From: Thalassospira profundimaris | GTDB lineage: Bacteria > Pseudomonadota > Alphaproteobacteria > Rhodospirillales > Thalassospiraceae | DNA length: 50,309 nt | Direction: 5' to 3' | Assembly: GCF_003326795.1 (NCBI RefSeq) | Contig: NZ_JPWI01000019.1 | Coordinates: 1 to 50,309, forward strand | In this document: positions 34,652 through 44,827 of the stretch, piece by piece | Layout: the number at the start of each line of letters is the position of its first letter | Position numbering within the stretch: the stretch's first letter is position 1 | Notes under the pieces: model-generated | What the model saw: only the letters and a program-made list of their open reading frames with translations | Databases searched by the model: none | What the model was told of the DNA's origin: nothing | Translations under genes and position numbers: made by a program

Positions 34652-35374
34652 ATGACGTCTGTTCTGGATCTTAAGCACATTTTCTTGCAACTGTCGGGCT
34701 GTCTGATGCTTGGCTCGGCGCTGCTTCTGGCCAATGGCTGTGATGCCAGTGCCGATGGAACCAGCCTTGCCCTGCATGGCATTGACACATCCCACCATAA
34801 TGGCGACATCAACTGGCAACAGGTCCAAAATAGCGGCATTGCCTTTACCTTCGTCAAGGCAACTGACGGGCTGGATTATCTTGATCCGACCTTCACCGAT
34901 CACTTTGCCGCAGCACGCAAGGCCGGACTTTTGCGCGGGGCCTATCATTTTTATGAAACCAATGATGACGGTGCCGCACAGGCGGCATGGTTCATCAAGA
35001 ATGTGACGCTTCAACCTGGCGATCTTCCGCCCGTGGTTGATATCGAACGCATCAAGGCCCCGATCAAAGGTGACCTTCACCAGCAATTCGAAACCTTTCT
35101 CTCCTTGCTTGAACAGCATTACCATCGCCGCCCGATCATCTATACCGGACGTAAATTCTGGGAACACGCCATGAAGGAACATTTTCCGGGTAATCAGCTC
35201 TGGATTGCCGAATATGGTGTTGACCAACCCACCATTCCGGTCGAATGGGCCAGTTGGAGCTTCTGGCAATATACCGAGGAACTGACTGTTCCCGGAGTTC
35301 CCACCAAAGTCGATGGCACCTATTTTAATGGTGATTCCAGACGCCTTGGCGAAATCCTTATTCCCGTCCGGTAA
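34652..35374 (+). CDS. GH25 lysozyme-like lipoprotein
   Basis: A 240-residue glycoside hydrolase family 25 protein that would cut peptidoglycan between MurNAc and GlcNAc. 'GIDTSHHNGDINWQQVQNSG' is the family N-terminal strand with the first acidic residue; 'LPPVVDIERI' holds the catalytic DxE pair; 'WSFWQYTEELTVPGV' and 'VDGTYFNGD' end the barrel. The signal peptide with lipobox LANGC (Cys30) predicts a lipid-anchored periplasmic enzyme. GH25 is often viral in origin, but no phage genes are beside this one. Confidence 0.9.
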   Translation: MTSVLDLKHIFLQLSGCLMLGSALLLANGCDASADGTSLALHGIDTSHHNGDINWQQVQNSGIAFTFVKATDGLDYLDPTFTDHFAAARKAGLLRGAYHFYETNDDGAAQAAWFIKNVTLQPGDLPPVVDIERIKAPIKGDLHQQFETFLSLLEQHYHRRPIIYTGRKFWEHAMKEHFPGNQLWIAEYGVDQPTIPVEWASWSFWQYTEELTVPGVPTKVDGTYFNGDSRRLGEILIPVR

Positions 35375-35395
35375 GTTCGGATCCCTTAAAGACAA

Positions 35396-35420
35396 AGGGC
35401 GGAAAGTTATCTTCCGCCCT
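35396..35420. terminator. Hairpin between convergent lysozyme and YceI genes
   Basis: AGGGCGGAA (35396-35404) and TTCCGCCCT (35412-35420) form a 9-bp stem. Both flanking genes end here; no long T run on either strand. Confidence 0.6.
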
Positions 35421-35455
35421 GTCCTCGACAATTCATATGACGCTGCTGATCAGCG

Positions 35456-36037
35456 TTATTTAGATGCCTTGATCGTAATACTGATCGTCACATCATCGCC
35501 GACCTGGCTGACATCGGCCCATTGACCCTGCCCGACACCAAAATCCGTCCGCTTGATGGTAACACTGCCCGTTGCTTCTGCTTCAGTGCCGTTGATCACC
35601 AAATCGAATGGCAGGGTCACTTCCTTGGTCACGTCCCGGATCGTCAGATCGGCAACCGCCTGATAGGAACCCGGGGCAACTTCGGAAAACGACTTGGTGA
35701 CAAATTTGGCCGTCGGCCATTCACCGGCATTAAACCAGTCAGCAGAAACAATCTGGCTATCGCGGTCGGCATTCTGGGTATTGACCGATGCAATATCAAT
35801 CAGCACCTCGACCGACGATCCCGCAAGATCATCTGGCGAAAAGGCAATTGATGCACTGAAATCTTCAAACGCCCCATTGAATTCCGCGCCAAGCTGCGTG
35901 CCGGTAAAGGCAATCGCGCTGTCACCGTCCTCGACATTCCACTGATCAGCCGCCTGTGCAGGCGCGCTCAGTGCCAGCATTGATGCCACCAGACCTGCGG
36001 CAAGCGGGCGCAGGGATGTTTTGAAATTCATGCTCAT
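35456..36037 (-). CDS. YceI-family periplasmic protein
   Basis: A 193-residue YceI-domain protein (lipocalin-like barrel that binds isoprenoid lipids in studied members). The signal peptide ends APAQA before Ala-Asp. 'DGDSAIAFTGTQLGAEFNGA', 'VNTQNADRDSQIVSADWFNA' and 'PTAKFVTKSF' are family motifs. ATG 36037 shares bases with the TGA stop of the cytochrome b561 gene (TGATG), so translation is coupled. Third gene of a YceI-b561-YceI operon. Confidence 0.92.
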   Translation of the reverse strand: MSMNFKTSLRPLAAGLVASMLALSAPAQAADQWNVEDGDSAIAFTGTQLGAEFNGAFEDFSASIAFSPDDLAGSSVEVLIDIASVNTQNADRDSQIVSADWFNAGEWPTAKFVTKSFSEVAPGSYQAVADLTIRDVTKEVTLPFDLVINGTEAEATGSVTIKRTDFGVGQGQWADVSQVGDDVTISITIKASK

Positions 36038-36630
36038 CAGGAATTCTCCTTGGCTGTGTTGGATGCAGGGATATCCCCATCCTGATCACCCGATGCTGGC
36101 AACATCCGGCGCAATGTGGCGTCACGGTCAATAAAATGATGCTTGAGCGCCGCGGCAACATGTCCAAGCACCAGTACAACAATCGCCCAGGACAAAATGA
36201 AATGCGCAGTCCGCAGTGTCTCGAACAAGCCCTGATCCGGCGCCACCAGATTGGGCAGTGTAAACAGACCAAACACACTGACCGGGAAATTTGCTGCCGA
36301 CGACATCATCCAGCCGGTCAGCGGCATGGCGATCATCACCGCATAAAGCCCGAGATGTCCCAGCTTGGCCGCCAGCCGCTCAATCGAATGTTTGCCAAGG
36401 GCGGCCGGGGTTGGTTCATACAACCGCCACAGAATGCGCAGAACCGCAAGCATCAGAACCGTCACCCCAAGCGACTTGTGGCGCGACATCCATTCAAGTT
36501 TGGCCATGCCCAGTGGCAGGAAATCCATATACCAGCCAACAGAAAACACACTGATAAACAGGGCTGCCATCACCCAGTGCAGGCTTTTGGTGATACTGCC
36601 GAATCCGGTATTGTCACTACGCAGCGCCAT
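36037..36630 (-). CDS. Cytochrome b561-family protein
   Basis: A 197-residue four-helix membrane cytochrome. Heme-ligand histidines can be placed in helices at 'SLHWVMAALF', 'SRHKSLGVTVLM', 'LGHLGLYAVMIAMPLTGWMM' and 'VLGHVAAALKHHF'. Members move electrons between quinone and periplasmic acceptors. ATG 36630 follows GGAAGG. Between two YceI genes, a common arrangement; the pair may handle a quinone or isoprenoid carried by YceI (inference). Confidence 0.92.
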   Translation of the reverse strand: MALRSDNTGFGSITKSLHWVMAALFISVFSVGWYMDFLPLGMAKLEWMSRHKSLGVTVLMLAVLRILWRLYEPTPAALGKHSIERLAAKLGHLGLYAVMIAMPLTGWMMSSAANFPVSVFGLFTLPNLVAPDQGLFETLRTAHFILSWAIVVLVLGHVAAALKHHFIDRDATLRRMLPASGDQDGDIPASNTAKENS

Positions 36631-36710
36631 ATCGCACACCTTCCACGCAAAAGAAGAAAATGGCGGGCTTGCTGAAACGCAGGACCCGCCATATTCAGGA
36701 AACCTGTGGC

Positions 36711-37304
36711 TTATTTCTGCTTCAGGAATTCCGAAGAGATCTGCAACTTGACGTCATCGCCAACGCCCGGAACCAGGAAATTCATGCCATATTCCGAACG
36801 GGTCACGGTACCGGTTGCACCGAAACCAAGAACATGGTCGCCGGTCATCGGGTGATCGCCTTCACCGGTCAGCTTGACATCAAGAACCAGCGGCTTGGTT
36901 TCACCTAGAAGGGTCAGATCGCCGGTGATTTTCGCCCCATTCTCACCAACCAGTTCAACTGCGGTGCTTTTGAAGGTCGCGGTCGGGAATTTTTCAACAT
37001 TCAGGAAGTCAGCCGTTTTCATGTGCGCGTTCAGCGCATCGACACCGCTATCAACCTGATTGAGATCAATCGAAATTTCAGCAGACGACGCTGCCGGATT
37101 TTCGCGATCAAGGGTCAGCTCGCCCGTTACACCGGCAAAACGGCCCTGGAAATCGGAAAAACCAAGATGGTTTACAATAAAGATCACGCTGGTATGCGTC
37201 GGATCGAGTTTATAGCTCTCGGCTGCCTGCGCTGCAAAAGATGCCCCCGAAAGACCTGCGGCAACCGCCATTACCAGACCGGCTTTTTTCATCACTTTAA
37301 ACAT
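36711..37304 (-). CDS. YceI-family periplasmic protein (first of operon)
   Basis: A 197-residue YceI protein with a signal peptide ending AAQAA. 'YKLDPTHTSVIFIVNHLGFS', 'FQGRFAGVTGELTLDRENPA' and 'GVDALNAHMKTADFLNVEKF' are the classic YceI core, closer to E. coli YceI than its downstream paralogue is. Start 37304 follows GAGGGA. It is 80 bp upstream of the b561 gene. Confidence 0.93.
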   Translation of the reverse strand: MFKVMKKAGLVMAVAAGLSGASFAAQAAESYKLDPTHTSVIFIVNHLGFSDFQGRFAGVTGELTLDRENPAASSAEISIDLNQVDSGVDALNAHMKTADFLNVEKFPTATFKSTAVELVGENGAKITGDLTLLGETKPLVLDVKLTGEGDHPMTGDHVLGFGATGTVTRSEYGMNFLVPGVGDDVKLQISSEFLKQK

Positions 37305-37645
37305 TGTCTATTCCCTCATGTTCGACTTACGACCAGTCATGCTGCATCGCAATTTGTGATCCGAGAATGACAGCCCCCACACCTGCTCTCAAGCCGGTGC
37401 TGCGGCAACATATATTTTCCATTGCGGAAACAATAATTGGCAACATCGCCCTATTTAGGACAATATCCGAACAGTTAAATATAACGTGACAAGGAAATAA
37501 TTCCGCCATAAACGGCAGAAAACCGGGACATATGACCTGATCACAGCCGTAAACCGGTTTCAGAATTTTCTGTGAGTTCAAGGCAATGGCCCGGATCGTT
37601 GGCCCGGATCGGTGAACGATCCCGATAGCGGCACCCGACAGGCTG
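37305..37645. other. Intergenic region between YceI operon and DUF2155 gene
   Basis: About 340 bp without a gene. It contains a tandem repeat GGCCCGGATCG at 37588-37598 and 37601-37611 (13-bp period). The YceI operon promoter must lie near 37330-37480, which is AT-rich; no clear boxes. Confidence 0.45.
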
Positions 37646-38092
37646 TTACGGGTCTTCCGGTGCCGGTTTGCCCTGCGGCGCAGCCGGGGTCGCCTCCTTG
37701 GCATCTGCCGGATCAAGGCAGTCCTTCAACCAGACATCATAGACCGGATGTTCAAGGCCCGACAGTCCGGGGCTTGATGCAAACATCCAGCCCGAAAACA
37801 GCTGTTCACGGGTCGCCTGACCATCGTCACGCACATCTGCGATTTCAAGGAAACTCGCACTTTCCGGGCGCTCTTCCGGCGGGGTGCGATAGCAGGCATC
37901 AACCCGGATCGAAAGCGTACCGAACGAGGCAACCTGCCCGACCGGCACTTCAAAGGTCGAAATGCGGGCCGTAATTTTATCAAGCCCCTGAAGCTGGGCT
38001 ACCGGTGCAGGACGATAATCAAGGGCGGCATAGGCCGTACCGATCATTGCACATGTCGAACAGATCGCGGCAATCGCAAAAGATCGTTTCAT
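37646..38092 (-). CDS. DUF2155 domain-containing protein
   Basis: A 148-residue secreted protein: signal peptide ending AYA, then 'LDKITARISTFEVPVGQVAS', 'FGTLSIRVDACYRTPPEERP' and 'SGWMFASSPGLSGLEHPVYD', the DUF2155 signature. Function unknown. The C-terminal tail is Pro/Ala/Lys-rich. It lies in the NDUFA12-MlaD-DUF2155 cluster typical of alphaproteobacteria, 8 bases after the small gene upstream. Confidence 0.9.
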   Translation of the reverse strand: MKRSFAIAAICSTCAMIGTAYAALDYRPAPVAQLQGLDKITARISTFEVPVGQVASFGTLSIRVDACYRTPPEERPESASFLEIADVRDDGQATREQLFSGWMFASSPGLSGLEHPVYDVWLKDCLDPADAKEATPAAPQGKPAPEDP

Positions 38093-38100
38093 CTTGGAAT

Positions 38101-38343
38101 TCAGTCCTGTTTGTCACTTGTATCATAGGGATTGTGCAGCTCGGCCACGAGATCACGCATCACCTTGCGAAACTGTTCCTCGTCGCAGCCCATCAGAAGC
38201 GCATCTTCAAGCGCATCCTGCATCATTTCGCGCAGTTCGCCGAAATTGTCGTTCAAAACCTTGATCTTTTCCACGCAAGACAGCGGCGAACCATCGGTCG
38301 CCTGCCATGTCGGGAAATGTTCCATCTGTTCGGTTTTCTTCAT
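38101..38343 (-). CDS. Conserved small hypothetical protein
   Basis: An 80-residue acidic, helical cytosolic protein with 'DGSPLSCVEKIKVLNDNFGE' and 'ALLMGCDEEQFRKVMRDLVA'. The DUF2155 gene starts 8 bases after its stop, so the two are co-transcribed. No family name is recognised; the strong codon match to neighbours supports it as real. Confidence 0.75.
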   Translation of the reverse strand: MKKTEQMEHFPTWQATDGSPLSCVEKIKVLNDNFGELREMMQDALEDALLMGCDEEQFRKVMRDLVAELHNPYDTSDKQD

Positions 38344-38492
38344 CGACCGCTCCGACTTGTCCTTGCAGGGCTTCTTTTCCTGCCTGCGCTGTATATGTTC
38401 ACCGCAAAAACCGGCAAAATCATGACCGTCTGTTGCCCCCCGAACGGGGTATCCGCAACGGGCATCATGCCACGATATAGTATCCGAACCTG

Positions 38493-38945
38493 TTAATCGC
38501 TGCTGTTGGTCGAAGAATAAATGACCTGACCAATCAGGTCCTCAAGATTGACCGAGCCTTGCGTGTATTCAATTTCACCACCGGCCTGGATCATGTCGAT
38601 ATCGCCCCCCGGTTCAAGGGCAACAAACTTGCCGCCCAGCAGCCCGTCTGACGCAATCTTGGCCGAACTGTCCATCGGCAAGGACAAATCCGAGCGCAGC
38701 GACATTTTGACAACCGCCATATAGGTATCAGGATCAAGTTCCTGTGCCGTCACGCTGCCGACCGTGACTCCGGAGATACGGACATCATTACCGACAACCA
38801 GACCGTCAATGCGGTTAAAGCTGGCTTTGATCTCATATCCCTCAACCGTATTGATGCCTGCACGGCTGTATGAATAGGCCGCAAATCCAACCGCGACGGC
38901 AATCACCGCAGCACCAGCAAGGGTTTCAATCAGTCTGTTGCTCAT
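38493..38945 (-). CDS. MlaD-family lipid-transport protein
   Basis: A 150-residue protein with one N-terminal membrane helix (about 8-27) and an MCE domain: 'ASFNRIDGLVVGNDVRISGV', 'VGSVTAQELDPDTYMAVVKM', 'SDGLLGGKFVALEPGG'. MlaD hexamers carry phospholipid across the periplasm for outer-membrane asymmetry. The other mla genes are not in the window. Start 38945. Confidence 0.92.
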   Translation of the reverse strand: MSNRLIETLAGAAVIAVAVGFAAYSYSRAGINTVEGYEIKASFNRIDGLVVGNDVRISGVTVGSVTAQELDPDTYMAVVKMSLRSDLSLPMDSSAKIASDGLLGGKFVALEPGGDIDMIQAGGEIEYTQGSVNLEDLIGQVIYSSTNSSD

Positions 38946-39100
38946 GGACCTTATCCGATCTGTATCTCATTGACTGGCATATTGTCTTGCACAGCGCCAA
39001 AACACAACCGCCCAAAACACAACCACTTAATACAATCACGTAAAGACAAACGGGCGCGAGTTACCCCGCGCCCGCTGAAATTTTCAATTCTTCCGGCAGA

Positions 39101-39463
39101 TCAGCCTTCCGGCGACCATGCCTGATAGTCACCGGTCGCTTTCGCGCGCTTGCCACCATTATATTCATGGCCCTGCGGACGATATGCATGCTTGGTCCCG
39201 GTCAGGTTCGGCAGATGCTCTTTCTGCCACTCGTAACGGTCTTCGGCTTTTTCAGACAGCGGCGCATCAACGGTGTAATGCAGCCAGGCATGCCATTCAG
39301 CCGGAACTTTCGACCCCTCGACCACACCTTTGTAAACGACCCAACGTTTGGTGCGACGGCCCTTGGCCGGAGTCTTTTCAGTGTAATAGACATTGCCGAA
39401 ACGGTCTTCGCCAACGCGCTTGCCAAACAGCGCAGTAAAAATACGGGTGCCGACGGTGGCCAT
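39101..39463 (-). CDS. NADH:ubiquinone oxidoreductase accessory subunit, NDUFA12 type
   Basis: A 120-residue supernumerary complex I subunit found in alphaproteobacteria and mitochondria. 'RVGEDRFGNVYYTE', 'KRWVVYKGVVEGSKVPAEWH', 'AWLHYTVDAPL' and 'HLPNLTGTKHAYRPQG' are the family signature. ATG 39463 follows GGAGAG; the longer frame to 39547 is not supported. It is the first gene of the MlaD/DUF2155 cluster. Confidence 0.94.
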   Translation of the reverse strand: MATVGTRIFTALFGKRVGEDRFGNVYYTEKTPAKGRRTKRWVVYKGVVEGSKVPAEWHAWLHYTVDAPLSEKAEDRYEWQKEHLPNLTGTKHAYRPQGHEYNGGKRAKATGDYQAWSPEG

Positions 39464-40401
39464 GTTGGGTCTCTCTCCAGATCTGGTTTGTCCGCCCGAA
39501 CTGACAAGGCGGAACAGGGAACATGCGGTCTGCCCCCTGTCGAACAAGAGACTTATATGTCGTGATGTTGTTTGAAAGTCAATGTTTCAAGGACATTGAC
39601 CGGCGCGATATCACAACATTTGGTCACACGGCACATCAGGTGCACAAATCGCCTCAACCCAAACGGGAACTGAAACCCTGTCACAATGATATTTACCGCT
39701 TCAAAACAACCCACAACTGCTTGTAGTGCGACGACTCTTTGATCTGCGTATATCTGGGGCGTCTATCCACCCGGTTATCCACAATCACACACATATATGT
39801 AGTATGTACCATCGCTTGATATGCTTTGTTTTGCGCGCATGCTGAAATCAATACTTTCATATAAATATCAAACTGTTATCATGACGACATGTGCTAACAA
39901 TGCCAATGAAACAGCACATTTTCAGCTTCATGCTGGAAATGGAACGCAAACAGCGGTAGCTTTGGTCTGTGTTGTGGGGAACCAACCGTCCCGACACTAC
40001 ATCTAGTCCGAGTCTTATGACCGGCATACAATCTCGCGGGGACAGAAACCGCAGTTTTCCGGGCCTCCCGGCCTGATTCAGAGATTGTTAACGAGAATCC
40101 CGTCAGCATCGAATCAGCAAGACAGCAACCGACCCACTACATGTTGTGGTAAAAATTGATGTCAACCACAAAGATTAGTGGACTGTGGCGAAATTTTGCC
40201 ATTATAGTCTTTCCCACGGACCGGATGGTTCCAAGGGGGGACCACACCACCGACTTCAAATAGATGCGACGCGCCAAAAAAGCCGGAAAATAACGGCCCT
40301 TGGGGCAGCGCAATAGCGATGAGCAAACTATATAGAATCAGGCGATGTTGGCGCATTACCAGATAGCGCCCCCTTACGTCTGATCAGAACCGGAGCAGAC
40401 C
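39464..40401. other. Long gene-free region upstream of nrdJ
   Basis: About 940 bp between divergent genes. It contains a perfect DnaA box TTATCCACA at 39775-39783 with a near match CTATCCACC just before it, then an ACATATATGT palindrome near 39793. AAACTATATAGAAT at about 40325-40338, some 65 bp before nrdJ, weakly resembles an NrdR box. Short frames (39821-40109) lack signals. No cobalamin riboswitch pattern was recognised. A long leader or an unrecognised small RNA cannot be excluded. Confidence 0.45.
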
Positions 40402-43400
40402 ATGCGGATTACCAGAAAGTTCACTCAGGACGGTGTCAGCCCATATGCCGACATCGAATTTCGTAAGTCATCTTCTGTCATCAAAAACCCGGATGGTTCC
40501 GTTGTTTTTGCGATGAATGACATCGACATGCCCGCTTCCTGGTCACAGGTGGCGAGTGACGTTCTGGCTCAGAAATACTTCCGCAAGGCCGGTGTTCCGG
40601 TTGCGCTCAAACCCGTCAAGGAAAAGGACGTCCCGTCCTGGCTGTGGCGTCAGACCGCTGACACCGCCAAACTTGACAAGATGCCAACTGAAAAACGCTA
40701 CACCAGCGAAACCAGCGCGACCCAGGTCTTTGACCGTCTCGCAGGTACCTGGACCTATTGGGGCTGGAAAGGCGGCTATTTTGACGCCGAATCTGATGCG
40801 CAGGCTTTCTTTGATGAAATGCGCTATCAGCTTTCCCACCAGATGGGCGCTCCGAACTCTCCGCAGTGGTTCAACACCGGTCTGCATTGGGCTTATGGCA
40901 TTGATGGTCCGGCACAGGGTCACTCCTATGTTGATTTCAAAACCGGCGAACTGACCAAATCGGCAAGCGCGTATGAACACCCGCAGCCGCATGCCTGCTT
41001 CATTCAGTCCGTTGCTGACGATCTGGTTAATGAAGGCGGCATCATGGATCTCTGGACCCGTGAAGCCCGTCTGTTCAAATTCGGCTCCGGTACAGGTTCG
41101 AACTTCTCCAACGTTCGTGGCGGCGGCGAGACCCTTTCGGGTGGCGGTCGTTCCTCGGGCCTGATGAGCTTCCTGAAAATCGGTGACCGCGCAGCTGGCG
41201 CCATCAAGTCGGGTGGCACCACCCGTCGTGCGGCCAAAATGGTCGTGGTTGATATCGATCACCCGGACATCGAAGAATATATTGATTGGAAAGTGGTCGA
41301 AGAGCAGAAAGTTGCTGCCCTTGTTGCCGGTTCCAAACTTGCTGAAAAACACCTGACTGCTGTTCTTGCAGCCTGCACCAACTGGGACGGTGCGGCGGAT
41401 TCCGAAGACCGCTTCGTTCCGCGCCAGAACCCGCAGCTCAAAGAAGCTGTTCTGGCTGCACGCGCCGTGATGATCCCGGATTCCTATATCAACAAGATCA
41501 TCGAGTTCGCGCGTCAGGGCTTCACTGAAATCAGCTTCAAGACCTATGACACCGACTGGGATTCCGAGGCATATCTGACCGTATCGGGTCAGAACTCGAA
41601 CAACTCTGTTCGTGTATCCAATGACTTCCTGCAGGCAGTTCTCGACAATTCCGACTGGAACCTGACCCGCCGTACCGATGGCAAGATTTCCAAGACCGTT
41701 AATGCACGTGATCTTTGGGACAAGGTCGGCGAAGCAGCCTGGGCTTGTGCCGATCCGGGCATCCAGTACGACACCACGATTAACGAATGGCACACCTGCC
41801 CGAACTCGGGTCGCATCAATGCGTCCAACCCGTGCTCGGAATATATGTTCCTTGATGACACCGCATGTAACCTTGCATCGCTCAACCTGATGAACTTCCG
41901 TTCTGACGATGGCGGCGTGGACATCGCGGCTTACGAACATGCCGTTCGTCTGTGGACTGTGGTTCTTGAAATCTCGGTTCTGATGGCACAGTTCCCGTCC
42001 GACCGTATCGCAGAACTCTCCTATCGTTACCGTACCCTTGGCCTTGGCTATGCCAACATTGGCGGCCTGCTGATGAGCATGGGTATCTCGTACGACAGCG
42101 ACGAAGGCCGTGCAATTGGCGCGTCCCTGACCGCGATCATGTGTGGCGTATCCTATGCGACCTCGGCCGAAATGGCTGGCGAACAGGGTCCGTTCCCGGG
42201 TTATGCCGATAACGCCGATGAAATGCTGCGTGTCATGCGCAACCATCGTCGTGCGGCTTATGGCGAACAGGAAGGCTACGAAGGTCTTTCGATCAATCCG
42301 GTTCCGCTGGTTGCTGCTGACAGCCCCTATGCCGATCTTCCGGTAGCAGCGCGTGCTGCTTGGGACAAGGCACTGGAACTTGGCGAAAAGCACGGTTACC
42401 GCAACGCCCAGACCACTGTTATTGCCCCGACCGGCACCATCGGCCTGGTCATGGATTGCGACACCACCGGTATCGAGCCTGACTTCGCACTCGTGAAGTT
42501 TAAAAAGCTCGCTGGCGGCGGTTACTTCAAGATCATCAACCGTACCGTTCCGGTTGCGCTTGCAACGCTCGGCTATACCGAAAACCAGATCCGCGACATT
42601 GAAAAATACGCGGTTGGTCATGGCACCCTGGTTGGTTCGCCGGCGATCTCGCATGACGATCTGCGCGCCAAAGGTTTCGATGACGACGCAATTGCCAAGG
42701 TCGAAGGCGCGCTTAAAAACGCATTCGACGTCAAATTCGTCTTCAACAAATACACCTTCGGTGATGATTTCTGCATCAACACCCTTGGCCTCGATGCCAA
42801 AGCCATCAATTCGATGGACTTTGACATGCTCGCAGCCCTTGGGTTCGACAAGAAACAGATCGAAGCAGCAAACACCTATGTTTGCGGTTCGATGACCCTT
42901 GAAGGTGCACCGCATCTGCGTGACGAAGACCTTCCGGTCTTTGATTGTGCAAACCCGTGCGGCCGTATCGGCAAGCGTTACCTGTCGGCAGAAAGCCACA
43001 TCCGCATGATGGCAGCGGCCCAGCCGTTCATCTCGGGTGCGATTTCCAAAACCATCAACATGCCGAGCAGCGCCAACATTCAGGATTGCAAGGACGCCTA
43101 CATGCTGTCCTGGCGTCTGGGTCTTAAGGCAAACGCCCTGTACCGTGATGGTTCGAAACTCAGCCAGCCGCTCAACTCTGCTCTGGTTGAAGAAGACGAT
43201 TACGCAGATCAGCCGACTGCCGCCAAGGCAACCGCTGCTTCAGAACAGATCGTCGAGAAAATCATCGAACGCGTCATCCGTGGCGACCGTCGTTCGCTTC
43301 CGGGTCGCCGCAAGGGTTACACCCAGAAGGCCACCGTTGGCGGTCACAAGGTTTATCTGCGCACCGGTGAATATGAAGACGGCAAGCTTGGCGAAATCTT

Positions 43401-44115
43401 CATCGACATGCACAAGGAAGGCGCTGCTTTCCGCTCGTTGATGAACAACTTCGCCATCGCAGTTTCCATCGGCCTTCAGTATGGCGTGCCGCTGGAAGAA
43501 TATGTCGAAGCCTTCACCTTCACCCGGTTCGAGCCGTCAGGCATGGTTTCGGGCAACGATGCGATCAAGATGGCAACCTCCATCCTTGATTACATGTTCC
43601 GCGAACTGGCCATCTCCTATCTTGGCCGTAACGACCTTGCCCATGTTCAGCCGTCCGACATCCTTCCCGATGCGGTTGGCGAAGGTGTCGCCGAAGGCGA
43701 TCTTGGTGAAGAAGGCAAAAGAACCGGCGATCAGGCGATCGAAACCATCCGCAAGGTGGCATCAAGCGGCTTCGTGCGTCGCAACCTCTATGTGGTTGAC
43801 GGCGGTGCCCAGACCGAAGAACGCGTGATCGAGGTAAAGTCCACCGGCACGGACGGTCATGGCCATAATCACAGCCATGAAACCACCGCAAGTGCTGTGA
43901 CCACCGCTGCACCGTCAGCACCGCAGAACAATGCGATCCTGACCGCCAGCGAAGAAGTCATCGCCAAAACCGATGCCAAAATGGACAAGATCCGCGAAGC
44001 CCGCATGAAGGGTTACGAAGGCGACGGTTGCCCCGATTGCGGCAACTTCACCCTGGTCCGTAACGGCACCTGCCTGAAATGCGACTCTTGTGGCGCGACC
44101 ACCGGTTGCTCCTAA
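40402..44115 (+). CDS. nrdJ: Vitamin B12-dependent (class II) ribonucleotide reductase
   Basis: A 1,237-residue adenosylcobalamin-dependent reductase making deoxyribonucleotides with or without oxygen. N-terminal part: '[20 protein letters not shown]' and '[20 protein letters not shown]'. Barrel: '[20 protein letters not shown]' with catalytic Cys; '[20 protein letters not shown]'. C-terminal TSCPD domain: '[14 protein letters not shown]', '[20 protein letters not shown]'. A His-rich linker (GHGHNHSHE) precedes a Cys4-type zinc ribbon 'CPDCGNF...CLKCDSCG' that re-reduces the active site. ATG 40402 follows GGAG. Length is normal for the long alphaproteobacterial form. Confidence 0.96.
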   Translation: MRITRKFTQDGVSPYADIEFRKSSSVIKNPDGSVVFAMNDIDMPASWSQVASDVLAQKYFRKAGVPVALKPVKEKDVPSWLWRQTADTAKLDKMPTEKRYTSETSATQVFDRLAGTWTYWGWKGGYFDAESDAQAFFDEMRYQLSHQMGAPNSPQWFNTGLHWAYGIDGPAQGHSYVDFKTGELTKSASAYEHPQPHACFIQSVADDLVNEGGIMDLWTREARLFKFGSGTGSNFSNVRGGGETLSGGGRSSGLMSFLKIGDRAAGAIKSGGTTRRAAKMVVVDIDHPDIEEYIDWKVVEEQKVAALVAGSKLAEKHLTAVLAACTNWDGAADSEDRFVPRQNPQLKEAVLAARAVMIPDSYINKIIEFARQGFTEISFKTYDTDWDSEAYLTVSGQNSNNSVRVSNDFLQAVLDNSDWNLTRRTDGKISKTVNARDLWDKVGEAAWACADPGIQYDTTINEWHTCPNSGRINASNPCSEYMFLDDTACNLASLNLMNFRSDDGGVDIAAYEHAVRLWTVVLEISVLMAQFPSDRIAELSYRYRTLGLGYANIGGLLMSMGISYDSDEGRAIGASLTAIMCGVSYATSAEMAGEQGPFPGYADNADEMLRVMRNHRRAAYGEQEGYEGLSINPVPLVAADSPYADLPVAARAAWDKALELGEKHGYRNAQTTVIAPTGTIGLVMDCDTTGIEPDFALVKFKKLAGGGYFKIINRTVPVALATLGYTENQIRDIEKYAVGHGTLVGSPAISHDDLRAKGFDDDAIAKVEGALKNAFDVKFVFNKYTFGDDFCINTLGLDAKAINSMDFDMLAALGFDKKQIEAANTYVCGSMTLEGAPHLRDEDLPVFDCANPCGRIGKRYLSAESHIRMMAAAQPFISGAISKTINMPSSANIQDCKDAYMLSWRLGLKANALYRDGSKLSQPLNSALVEEDDYADQPTAAKATAASEQIVEKIIERVIRGDRRSLPGRRKGYTQKATVGGHKVYLRTGEYEDGKLGEIFIDMHKEGAAFRSLMNNFAIAVSIGLQYGVPLEEYVEAFTFTRFEPSGMVSGNDAIKMATSILDYMFRELAISYLGRNDLAHVQPSDILPDAVGEGVAEGDLGEEGKRTGDQAIETIRKVASSGFVRRNLYVVDGGAQTEERVIEVKSTGTDGHGHNHSHETTASAVTTAAPSAPQNNAILTASEEVIAKTDAKMDKIREARMKGYEGDGCPDCGNFTLVRNGTCLKCDSCGATTGCS

Positions 44116-44128
44116 GAATAGATAAACT

Positions 44129-44158
44129 AAAGGCCCCTCTCTTGGAGAGGGGCCTTTT
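44129..44158 (+). terminator. nrdJ terminator
   Basis: AAAGGCCCCTCTC and GAGAGGGGCCTTTT form a 13-bp stem with a short loop, 14 bases after the stop. Confidence 0.92.
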
Positions 44159-44208
44159 GCATTTGTAGACTTCGCTTCGCCCTATTTTTTCTACCGAGGT
44201 GGATTTTC

Positions 44209-44823
44209 GTGACAGAGTGCGGTTGGCTTCTCAGTGTTGAAGATATTTCATCGATAATCCAATCATTAGCGGTTTCTGCAGTAGCAATACCAGCATTCCT
44301 TGGAATTAATTCCTGGCGAAAAGAACACGTCGGTAAGAGGAAATTACAGCTAGCAGAAGAGGTTCTAGCAGCCACCTATGAGCTTCAGTCTGTAATTGAA
44401 TGGGTTCGTCATCCTGCCAGCTGGGGCGATGAAGGCAACGAAAGACCGAACCGAGAAGACGAGCCGATTAATCGACAACGCTTGAACGATGCCTACTACT
44501 CTCGCATTGCTCGCCTAAAGGCAGACTCACAACAGTTTTCCAAACTACATGCCATTAGACCCGTCTTTCGTGCATACTTCGGTGAGAGAGCGCAAGAGCC
44601 ATTGCAGGTGCTGTTTACAACCAGAAACCGCATCAATAGCGCAGTAGCGGCGTTGATCAATCAACGGGAAGGCGAAGAACTACCCCAAGACCTGAGGCAG
44701 CATTATGAGTCGATTATTTGGGATATGAGTACCCCTGATCAGCCCGACGAAGTTAAAAGAGAAGTAAACCTCGCGGTTAGTCAACTCGAAGCAATTTGCT
44801 TCCCTATATTAAGAACGAAGTGA
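44209..44823 (+). CDS. Hypothetical protein with N-terminal membrane helix
   Basis: A 204-residue protein of unknown function. One membrane helix (about residues 15-33, 'IIQSLAVSAVAIPAFLGI') is followed by a cytosolic, helical, charged region ('KRKLQLAEEVLAATYELQSV', 'DEPINRQRLNDAYYSRIARL'). It starts at GTG 44209 after GAGGTGGA. Codon and base use are more AT-rich than the neighbours, suggesting horizontal gain. It ends 4 bases before the next gene. Confidence 0.7.
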   Translation: MTECGWLLSVEDISSIIQSLAVSAVAIPAFLGINSWRKEHVGKRKLQLAEEVLAATYELQSVIEWVRHPASWGDEGNERPNREDEPINRQRLNDAYYSRIARLKADSQQFSKLHAIRPVFRAYFGERAQEPLQVLFTTRNRINSAVAALINQREGEELPQDLRQHYESIIWDMSTPDQPDEVKREVNLAVSQLEAICFPILRTK

Positions 44824-44827
44824 TTCT

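Noticed and set aside
34652..35374. GH25 lysozyme as part of a second prophage
   Set aside because: It has a lipoprotein signal and its neighbours are chemoreceptor and YceI genes; no phage genes are close.
39821..40109. Short frames of 61-71 codons upstream of nrdJ
   Set aside because: No start signals or family resemblance; overlapping on both strands.
39464..40401. Cobalamin riboswitch before nrdJ
   Set aside because: No B12-box-like sequence was recognised, and such switches usually control B12 synthesis or B12-independent alternatives.
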